Shown: one piece after another, positions 35,412 to 41,640 of the stretch
How positions within the stretch are numbered: the stretch's first letter is position 1
Layout: every line of letters starts with the position of its first letter
Assembly: GCF_002530675.1 (NCBI RefSeq)
Contig: NZ_PCMX01000063.1
Span: 1 to 47,693 of the forward strand
DNA: 47,693 bases
DNA from: Flavobacterium columnare NBRC 100251 = ATCC 23463
Lineage (GTDB): Bacteria; Bacteroidota; Bacteroidia; Flavobacteriales; Flavobacteriaceae
Direction: 5' to 3'
The notes under the pieces: model-generated
Databases searched by the model: none
What the model saw: the letters and a program-made list of their open reading frames with translations, nothing else
What the model was told of the DNA's origin: nothing
Program-made: the position numbers and the translations under genes

Positions 35412-35600
35412 TTATCCTAAATTTTTAATTTCTTGAGTATATTTAGAAACATTGGCTCCTGATTTTACTTTTACACATACCTATCCAATTTTTTCTATTG
35501 CAAATTTTTCATTTTTTAACTCCATTTGACAATAAGATCTACTTTTTGCATTTATAATACCAATCTTAACTTCTTTTTTATACTTTTTAACAACAATAAG
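35412..35600 (-). pseudogene. Possible decayed reading frame
   Basis: In the 400-bp gap between the LysM gene and the endonuclease V genes, one minus-strand frame keeps protein-like text: 'VVKKYKKEVKIGIINAKS', 'YCQMELKNEKFAIEKIG', a TAG at 35481-35483, then 'VCVKVKSGANVSKYTQEIKNLG' and a final stop. There is no start codon. It may be the 3' remnant of a gene destroyed by rearrangement, or chance in Lys-rich AT-rich DNA. The rest of the gap (35262-35411, 35601-35664) shows nothing else. No family recognised. Confidence 0.3.
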
Positions 35601-35664
35601 TTAAGGTGTTTTGCTTTATCCTTTTTTCAAAAACCACTTGTCATAAATAAGCATCAGAATGAGA

Positions 35665-36177
35665 TTATTTTTTGTAATCTTGAATTTTAGTGATGGTATC
35701 TAATTCTTTTAATATAGATGGGATGCGAAAATCTCCGTACATATTTTGCAAATGAATAACTGCTGTTGCTATTTCAATTCCAATGGCAGAAACATATAAC
35801 GGCTTTTTACTTTCTCCTCTATATATAGGTTCTACCGTTGATTTGTTACTATGAAACGCATTTTTAGCAACTCCTATAATTGGAATTTTCTTGTCTAATA
35901 ATTCCCATACATAACCTCCTAAACCATATTTTAAAGAATCATCTACGTAAATATGGCCGTCTATTATGATGATTTCTATTTTTTCTAAAGGTATTTTTTT
36001 TAATAATGCTTCAATACAAGGTAATTCTCGTTTATAAAATTCCCCTGGTACATACTCTTCTATTCCTTCTTTTGTATCTATAATGATTTCTGTGGGTTCT
36101 GTATCTTCCCAATTAAAAAGCACGCCAACACTTTTGGCTGTGTTGTTTACGTAATATACATCTATGGCTAGTATCAT
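35665..36177 (-). CDS. Endonuclease V-like protein
   Basis: 170 residues, shorter than E. coli Nfi (223). It keeps the key landmarks: Asp6 in 'LAIDVYYVNN' (first metal ligand), the wedge motif 'EYVPGEFYKRELPCIEAL' (cf. PYIPG-x-L-x-F-RE) and 'EIIIIDGHIYVDD' with the second metal Asp, then 'IPIIGVAKNAF' and a C-terminal 'YVSAIGI'. Endonuclease V nicks DNA 3' of deaminated adenine (inosine), and some members cut RNA inosine. The start overlaps the stop of the upstream paralogue (ATGA-type, 4 bp), so the two are coupled. A 5' fragment of the same gene is duplicated at 46,952-47,016. Confidence 0.8.
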   Translation of the reverse strand: MILAIDVYYVNNTAKSVGVLFNWEDTEPTEIIIDTKEGIEEYVPGEFYKRELPCIEALLKKIPLEKIEIIIIDGHIYVDDSLKYGLGGYVWELLDKKIPIIGVAKNAFHSNKSTVEPIYRGESKKPLYVSAIGIEIATAVIHLQNMYGDFRIPSILKELDTITKIQDYKK

Positions 36178-36854
36178 TTTATAATTCCGTATTGGTTAAG
36201 TTCATCGTTCATAAAATCTATTCTGAATTGCTCAGGCAACTGTTGGCGAGCAATCTCAATTGCCTTTTCAAGTACAAAAGGAAGTCTTGTGGATTGCGTT
36301 GTTTCTAACACCCAATTTACACTTGTCTCTAAAGAAATCTTATGTCCTATAGAAACATATATTGGGTTTGTATTTTCTTTTGTTCGGAGGGCTTTTCCAA
36401 CTACTTTTTGGTCAAATATAAGTTCTATATGATCTGCTCTTTTATCCCCTAAATCTTCCTTCTTATAATACCCTACAAGACGTTTTTTGGCGCAACCAAT
36501 AGTAGGTATATCCAGTTGAATACCCAAAAAAGTTGCCAAGCCCATATTTTTAGGATGCTCTATACCGTGTCCATCACAAAAAATAAGTTGGGGTTGTATA
36601 GTTAATTTTTCAAAAGCTTTTATTGCCCACTCTGTTTCATTAAATCCAAAAACATCTGGAATATGCATAGTAATCTTGTCCTCAGTATAAATTGCTTGAT
36701 CTACAATTTCTTGACTATTTACATCCATAACAGTAACGACTGCTACTATTTTTTGGGTAATATCATGATAGGCTACTGTTACTCCTCCAATAAATTGTAT
36801 ATCAGTTGGCAGTTGATCCTCGTTTATTGTTTTACCAATTTGTTCTTCTTGCCA
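36113..36854. repeat. Left copy of a 742-bp direct repeat (endonuclease V genes)
   Basis: This segment reappears without indels at 46952-47693 (offset 10,839 bp) with only a handful of substitutions. It spans the first ~21 codons of the small endonuclease V gene and the C-terminal ~226 codons of the larger one. The other copy begins exactly at a REP element end (46951) and runs off the window. It brackets the toxin island. Confidence 0.9.
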
Positions 36855-37481
36855 TACAAACTTTTCCATGAAAGTATCAGGAATTACTTTTCCTAGATAA
36901 TTCTGCATATCTTGACTAACTAAATATGCGTTCATAACTTTAGTATATTTAACTTTATCGATTGACATATCAATAAAAGTATTCAAACTATATAGATCAT
37001 ATTGAACTTCAAAATATTCATCTAGGATATTTTGATTCTCATTTAATATTTTTTCATAATTCAGGTCTTCTCTTGAAAAAAGTTCGTCAAATCTAGCATT
37101 AATTTTTTTTTCATTGTTTCTCCAAAAAAAATTCTCAATTAAAATTGAATCATCATAAGACACTTCATATAGATTATATATAAAATCAATATCGCTATTA
37201 GTAAGTGAATTAAGAATTTTAAATGAATATATAAATCTTATTTTCCCATATATATATATATACACATCTCTAGATATGTACCCTTCCTCATTTGGACTAT
37301 TACAAAAAAAAAGTCCGTGACGGACATCACAATAAAATTTACCCCTTCCATAAAAACTTCTCCCTTGTACAAAAGTCTCCTTTATGCCTGTAAATAAACT
37401 ATTATTATTTTTAAAAAATTCATTATCACCCTCAATAATAAACTTTTCGAAATTATTTTGTGGATATATTTTTTCCATCAC
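36174..37481 (-). CDS. Fusion of an unrecognised N-terminal domain to an endonuclease V-like domain
   Basis: 435 residues. Residues ~200-425 match endonuclease V across the whole fold: 'FIGGVTVAYHD', 'IFCDGHGIEHPKNMGLATFLG', 'IPTIGCAKKRLVGYY' and 'IYVSIGHKISL'. The first catalytic Asp (family GADV/GVDV) is Thr here ('GGVTVAY'), and the PYIPG wedge is 'MHIPDVFGF', so inosine-cleaving activity is doubtful. Residues 1-~195 are aromatic- and Asn-rich, unlike any Nfi part and of lower GC. Because this gene begins 5 bp after a truncated deaminase-toxin frame, that domain may be the toxin's immunity protein joined by recombination to an older endonuclease V gene (inference). Confidence 0.65.
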   Translation of the reverse strand: MMEKIYPQNNFEKFIIEGDNEFFKNNNSLFTGIKETFVQGRSFYGRGKFYCDVRHGLFFCNSPNEEGYISRDVYIYIYGKIRFIYSFKILNSLTNSDIDFIYNLYEVSYDDSILIENFFWRNNEKKINARFDELFSREDLNYEKILNENQNILDEYFEVQYDLYSLNTFIDMSIDKVKYTKVMNAYLVSQDMQNYLGKVIPDTFMEKFVWQEEQIGKTINEDQLPTDIQFIGGVTVAYHDITQKIVAVVTVMDVNSQEIVDQAIYTEDKITMHIPDVFGFNETEWAIKAFEKLTIQPQLIFCDGHGIEHPKNMGLATFLGIQLDIPTIGCAKKRLVGYYKKEDLGDKRADHIELIFDQKVVGKALRTKENTNPIYVSIGHKISLETSVNWVLETTQSTRLPFVLEKAIEIARQQLPEQFRIDFMNDELNQYGIIK

Positions 37482-37486
37482 CTATT

Positions 37487-37732
37487 TTACTCATTTTTAA
37501 TAAAATTAACTCCTTGAGTTATATAAAAGCAATGTGGGCAAGTACACATGTGCTGATGATCATCAGAATTCTCAAAATTCTTAGCTTTGATTTTAACTAT
37601 TATCATAATATTTAAAGCTTGAATATCCTGAACGCTATTAATAGTTTTTCCTTCTATAAGTTCATTTAATATTTGAACTTCTGTATGAACACCAGGTCTT
37701 TGAGCCATATTAATTTTATTCTTTGTAATTTG
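37487..37732 (-). pseudogene. 5'-truncated deaminase-type polymorphic toxin
   Basis: A frame open from the REP element boundary at 37732 down to 37487 encodes about 81 residues with a cytidine-deaminase-like zinc signature: 'GVHTEVQILNELI' (the H-x-E site) and, 45 residues later, 'CTCPHCFYITQGVNF' (C-x-x-C). This pairing with the 'CPHC...IT-x-GV' ending is characteristic of nucleic-acid deaminase toxins of polymorphic systems. Everything upstream (delivery and core deaminase parts) was removed where the REP element lies. A Met at 37708 could start a 73-residue product. The fusion protein gene begins 5 bp downstream, where an immunity gene is expected. Confidence 0.6.
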
Positions 37733-38135
37733 CCCGATCGCTCAGATCTACTCAACATATTTCTCAACGCAACAGTTAGCGCAGAATTGCATTCTGTGCC
37801 CACTCCTATTGGCTTTCAAAACAAATATAAAAGTATCACTTCTAGATCATTTTCTAAACCTACATAATTTCTTGCAGAACTAAAATAATAATCCTCAGGT
37901 AAATCAACCTACAGTTGTAATGGTAATGAAATAGCAATCTTCTGTTGTTGTGGCTTTGTATTTTGTCGACATGGCTTATCTAAATATTTATTACAAAACT
38001 AAAAAAACACAATTTATAATTGTGTTTTTTTAGTTTATTTTCTCGTCTTTGTGGGCACAGAATACAATTCTGCGCTAACTGCCACGTTGAAAACTAGACG
38101 CTTAGATTTCGATTGTGTAAATCCGAGCAATCGGG
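37733..38135 (-). mobile_element. REP/RAYT element copy 1 (internal-deletion derivative)
   Basis: A 403-bp non-autonomous copy. It has the terminal inverted repeats (cccgatcgctcagat... at left, ...atccgagcaatcggg at right), both REP hairpins (gcgcagaattgcattctgtgc and its inverse) each with a GTGGG foot facing inward, and an AT hairpin (37995-38036). Only the first ~21 and last ~27 codons of the transposase remain, joined after 'ggtaaatc' so that a TGA follows codon 'GTA GGT'. It cuts the deaminase toxin frame on its left. On its right it lies inside another element copy (38136-38475). Confidence 0.85.
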
Positions 38136-38475
38136 TTTTGACATAATGCAATAGGCATAAATCTCCAAACCTTTCTTTGATTGGCAGTATTGTAATGCGC
38201 TTATGATATTTTGCTTTTGATTTAATCTTGTAAAAACATCTATCCAACCTACAGTTGTAATGGTAATGAAATAGCAATCTTCTGTTGCAGTGGCTTTATA
38301 TTTTGTTGACATGGCTTATCTAAATATTTATTACAAAACTAAAAAAACACAATTTATAATTGTGTTTTTTTAGTTTATTTTCTCGTCTTTGTGGGCACAG
38401 AATACAATTCTGCGCTAACTGCCACGTTGAAAACTAGACGCTTAGATTTCGATTGTGTAAATCCGAGCAATCGGG
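38136..38475 (-). mobile_element. REP/RAYT element copy 2 (right part, transposase 5' half)
   Basis: Contains the first ~59 codons of the transposase (38136-38312, ending at 'YCIMSK' where full copies read 'YCIMSNHIHIL'), the AT hairpin and the right REP plus terminal repeat ending 'gagcaatcggg' at 38475. The left half has been replaced by copy 1, whose end sits directly in the transposase HUH motif. The right end interrupts an orphan toxin C-terminus at 38476. A one-residue difference (KATATED for KATTTED) distinguishes it from copy 4. Confidence 0.8.
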
Positions 38476-38705
38476 TTACTTCTTGATTCAGTTGGGATAG
38501 ACCTAATATAATATTTTGATAAATTCATTGCTGCTTTTTGATTTTTAGTAAAATCCGTATTAACTGATAGTTTAGTATTGGCTATTCTTGTATCTAATTT
38601 TACCTCTCCTGTAATATCATCTTTTATTTTCTTAACACATACAAGGTCTGCTATAAAATAATAACCTTCATTGGTACAGTTTATTTTAGTAGCTCGATCA
38701 TTACC
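38476..38705 (-). pseudogene. Orphan toxin C-terminal cassette D (start-less, truncated by REP copy 2)
   Basis: Open in frame directly after the upstream immunity stop, with no start codon. It reads 'GNDRATKINCTNEGYYFIA', then 'KIKDDITGEVKLDTRIANTKLSVNTDFTKNQKAAMNL', homologous to the C-terminal nuclease part of the 41,641-43,776 toxin. The predicted metal-binding 'ADTKLS' is 'ANTKLS' here, and the frame runs into the REP end after about 75 codons. It is a decayed displaced toxin tip. Confidence 0.7.
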
Positions 38706-39449
38706 TTACTCTTTTAGCAAATTTTTATAGGCTCCACTTTCAAGATAATTATAAAGTTTATCCATTATTGCCTGTTGGTTTATTAAAATATCTTTATAAT
38801 CTTCATACATTGGATCTGCAATCTGTTTTGCAATAATATTGTCTGACCATTTCTTATATTCTTGGTATTTGTTACTATTGCATAATTTCATAATTATTAA
38901 AACCTTTGCACCAGTTTCACCAAAAATATACTTGTAGTAATTAGAAAATTCTTCTTTCTCCAGTATTTTATCGTTTATATCTTGTAAGGATTGGAATTTA
39001 GAGAAAAAAGGCAAAACATTTTCCTTTAGTTGATTTATAAATTCCGATTTTACATATTCATAGTGCTGGAAATTTATTTCCTTGTTTTCTATAATACTTG
39101 TACTGCCAATTAAATTGCTATAGTAGTCAACTTTTTTATCATAGTTAGGGATTTGAATTACCGTATACTCATCCTTTGGAGAATAAAATTTTTCTTCAAA
39201 TTCTATATTTTCTATTATTGTATTGATTATAGGAAAAACAATTCCAAAACCAATAGATGATAAGGAAGATTTTTCTCTCCATTTATCTTTTTCAAACGAA
39301 TATGTTATCTTGTCTATCTTATCGTTTTCCTTCCGTTGATATTTATAGGCAAAGTCTACTTCATCTTCCTCATATAAGGAAAATCCGTAGGAAGAAAAAT
39401 TAACATTTTGCGTAAGATTATGATTGAGTTCTTTTATTTGTTTTTTCAT
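38706..39449 (-). CDS. Putative immunity protein C
   Basis: 247 residues, acidic and without signal peptide. The C-terminal ~100 residues, from 'SLQDINDKILEKEEFSNYY' to 'ESGAYKNLLKE', are identical to immunity B, whereas the N-terminal ~145 residues ('NLTQNVNFSSYGFSLYEED') are unrelated in detail. Its ATG overlaps the stop of orphan cassette C (TAATG), as usual for toxin-immunity pairs. I do not recognise a named immunity family. Assignment rests on position and on alternation with toxin tips. Confidence 0.65.
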   Translation of the reverse strand: MKKQIKELNHNLTQNVNFSSYGFSLYEEDEVDFAYKYQRKENDKIDKITYSFEKDKWREKSSLSSIGFGIVFPIINTIIENIEFEEKFYSPKDEYTVIQIPNYDKKVDYYSNLIGSTSIIENKEINFQHYEYVKSEFINQLKENVLPFFSKFQSLQDINDKILEKEEFSNYYKYIFGETGAKVLIIMKLCNSNKYQEYKKWSDNIIAKQIADPMYEDYKDILINQQAIMDKLYNYLESGAYKNLLKE

Positions 39450-39793
39450 TATTCTCCATTAATTTTTACGCCTCCAAAACTTGTAGCAGAACCTCCACTG
39501 TAGATTTTGATAAAAGGCTGTTTGTTCTGTATAAGAGCAGGCTTATTAAAGCGTTCTATTTTCTTACCATTTATAGGAGTCCTATCTGTGGACCGTAAAT
39601 ATAAAGGCTTTAAGAATGCTTCTTTCTGATTCTTAGTAAAATCTGTATTCACAGATAGCTTAGTATCGGCTATTCTTGCATCTAATTTTACCTCTCCTGT
39701 AATATCATCTTTTATTTCTCTAACAAAAACAAAATCTGCTATAAAATAATCGCCTTCATTGGTTCAGTTTATTTTAGTAGCTCGATCATTACC
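39449..39793 (-). pseudogene. Orphan toxin C-terminal cassette C (start-less, with nonsense codon)
   Basis: Reads 'GNDRATKIN-stop-TNEGDYFIADFVFV', then 'GEVKLDARIADTKLSVNTDFTKNQ' and a variant tip 'KEAFLKPLYLRSTDRTP...FIKIYSGGSATSFGGVKINGE'. The stop (39764-39766) is TGA where sister cassettes have TGT (Cys). An internal start could still give about 67 residues but would miss the first metal Asp of the nuclease core. Its tip is the most divergent of the set. Immunity C overlaps its stop codon by one base. Confidence 0.7.
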
Positions 39794-40088
39794 TTACTCT
39801 TTTAGCAAATTTTTATAGGCTCCACTTTCAAGATAATTATAAAGTTTATCCATTATTGCCTGTTGGTTTATTAAAATATCTTTGTAATCTTCATACATTG
39901 GATCTGCAATCTGTTTTGCAATAATATTGTCTGACCATTTCTTATATTCTTGGTATTTGTTACTATTGCATAATTTCATAATTATTAAAACCTTTGCACC
40001 AGTTTCACCAAAAATATACTTGTAGTAATTAGAAAATTCTTCTTTCTCCAGTATTTTATCGTTTATATCTTGTAAGGATTGGAATTCA
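39748..40088. repeat. Direct repeat of immunity 3' end plus cassette junction
   Basis: About 340 bp, matching 38660-39000 with only a few differences (spacing 1,088 bp). It covers the last ~97 codons of immunity B/C and the first codons of the following orphan cassette. This is the recombination unit of the array. Confidence 0.8.
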
Positions 40089-40543
40089 GAAAAAAAAGGA
40101 ATATAATATCTATTAATAAAACTATCTGTTTCAGCAACAACTCTTTCTAATTCTTTTTCCTTTATTATACTATCTGCAAAAACTATAGTATGCTGAGTAT
40201 CTGTGGTTATATCTGGAGCTAGAATTTCTTTTATAGTAACCTCATGACTACTGTAAAAAAAGGTGTCTTTTGAAATTGTTTTTCCACCCAATATTCTATA
40301 TAAAATCCTATCTACTTCTTTGAAGTGAATGCCCGCTCTGAATGACTCTTTACATAAAGTTGTAGGATTATACTTTCTATAATCATAACCAAAACCATAG
40401 GTGATAATATCTGTCTTATTTTTATTTTCTCTAAAGAACAAACCTATGTTATAATCTTTATCATAAGATAAATGAGAGAATTCATTTTTAGTAATTGATA
40501 ACCCAGATGCAATTTCTTTATCTAAACTATTTAATATTTCCAT
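39794..40543 (-). CDS. Putative immunity protein B (mosaic)
   Basis: 249 residues. The first ~145 residues match immunity A ('MEILNSLDKEIASGLSITKN', 'GIHFKEVDRILYRILGGKTIS', 'IVFADSIIKEKELERVVAE'), and the last ~100 are identical to immunity C. The switch lies around 'FFSEFQSLQDINDKILEKE'. It is therefore a recombinant between the two neighbours. It starts 5 bp after orphan cassette B. No family name is recognised; cytoplasmic by composition. Confidence 0.65.
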   Translation of the reverse strand: MEILNSLDKEIASGLSITKNEFSHLSYDKDYNIGLFFRENKNKTDIITYGFGYDYRKYNPTTLCKESFRAGIHFKEVDRILYRILGGKTISKDTFFYSSHEVTIKEILAPDITTDTQHTIVFADSIIKEKELERVVAETDSFINRYYIPFFSEFQSLQDINDKILEKEEFSNYYKYIFGETGAKVLIIMKLCNSNKYQEYKKWSDNIIAKQIADPMYEDYKDILINQQAIMDKLYNYLESGAYKNLLKE

Positions 40544-40548
40544 ATCTA

Positions 40549-40887
40549 TTACTCTGTTATATTCCCGTATCCACCAATACCGTTACTGTATATCTTTGTT
40601 ATCTTTCCTGTTTTTTTAACATTTTTATCTTTAACAAAATCTTTTATGACGGTTCCTTTTATCAAGGCTTCATTATTTATAGATTTTACATAAAAATCAG
40701 TCATTTCATTGGCTTTTTTCTGATTATCGGTAAAACCTGTATTTTTACTCAATTTAGTATCTGCTACACGAATATCTAATTTCACCTCTCCTGTAATATC
40801 ATCTTTTATTTCTCTAACAAAAACAAAGTCTGCTATAAAATAATCGCCCTCATTGGTACAGTTTATTTTAGTAGCTCGATTATTATC
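40549..40887 (-). pseudogene. Orphan toxin C-terminal cassette B (start-less, intact tip)
   Basis: 113 codons open from just after the original immunity stop: 'DNNRATKINCTNEGDYFIA', 'DFVFVREIKDDITGEVKLD', 'IRVADTKLSKNTGFTDNQKK', then a tip 'ALIKGTVIKDFVKDKNVKK' ending 'IYSNGIGGYGNITE'. All predicted nuclease residues are kept. It has no ATG, only a GTG at codon 35 (40785), as expected of a displaced tip that becomes active only when recombined behind a delivery domain. It is closest to the toxin in place at 41,641. Confidence 0.7.
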
Positions 40888-41635
40888 TTACTCTTTTTAG
40901 CAAATTTTTATAGGCTCCACTTTCAAGATAATGATGTAATCTAATAACATCATCTAAATATTGTTGCAAATCATCTCTCCCATTTTTTATGCCCTCTTCT
41001 ATTCTTGAAATGTACATAGCAGTAAATTCTTGATAACCTTTTTCATTGCCTGCCAATTTTAAGATAATCATTGCTTTAAAATAAGTTTTGCCGAATATAT
41101 AGTTACTCCAATCCTGCCATTTTTCTTTCTCCAGTATTTTATCGTTTATATCTTGTAAGGATTGGAATTCAGAAAAGAAAGGAATATAATATTTATTAAT
41201 AAAACTATCTGTTTCAGCAACAACTCTTTCTAATTCTTTTTCCTTTATTATACTATCTGCAAAAACTATAGTATGCTGAGTATCTGTGGTTATGTTTGGG
41301 GCTAAAATCTCATTTATAGTAATTGGATGATTAATATAATAACTATGAGTAGGTGTATCCTTTGAAATTATTCTACCTTCTAAAACTGTATATAAGATAC
41401 TATCTAATTCTCTGAAATGTATGCCTGCTCTAAAATATTCTCTAGATAAGCTTATAACATTAAATTTTCTACAATCATAATCAATACCATAAGTGATAAT
41501 ATCTATCTTTTTTTTATTTTCTCTAAAGAACAAACCTATGTTATAATCTTTATCATAAGATAAATGAGAGAATTCATTTTTAGTAATTGATAACCCAGAT
41601 GCAATTTCTTTATCTAAACTATTTAATATTTCCAT
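40883..41635 (-). CDS. Putative immunity protein A (cognate of the large toxin)
   Basis: 250 residues. The N-terminal half is shared with immunity B. The C-terminal part is unique ('EKWQDWSNYIFGKTYFKAMIILKLAGNEKGYQEFTAMYISRIEEG'), returning to the common end 'YLESGAYKNLLK'. An extra A in the terminal A-run shifts the stop, so it ends RVR instead of E and overlaps the next cassette. It begins 5 bp after the toxin stop, the standard place for a cognate immunity gene. The immunity family is not recognised. Confidence 0.65.
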   Translation of the reverse strand: MEILNSLDKEIASGLSITKNEFSHLSYDKDYNIGLFFRENKKKIDIITYGIDYDCRKFNVISLSREYFRAGIHFRELDSILYTVLEGRIISKDTPTHSYYINHPITINEILAPNITTDTQHTIVFADSIIKEKELERVVAETDSFINKYYIPFFSEFQSLQDINDKILEKEKWQDWSNYIFGKTYFKAMIILKLAGNEKGYQEFTAMYISRIEEGIKNGRDDLQQYLDDVIRLHHYLESGAYKNLLKRVR

Positions 41636-41640
41636 GTCTT

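Noticed and set aside
37920..38312. Short open frames inside the REP elements (for example 'MLFHYHYNC...' and '...LGFTQSKSKRLVFN')
   Set aside because: They are out-of-frame readings of the transposase and the REP ends that recur in every copy; not independent genes.
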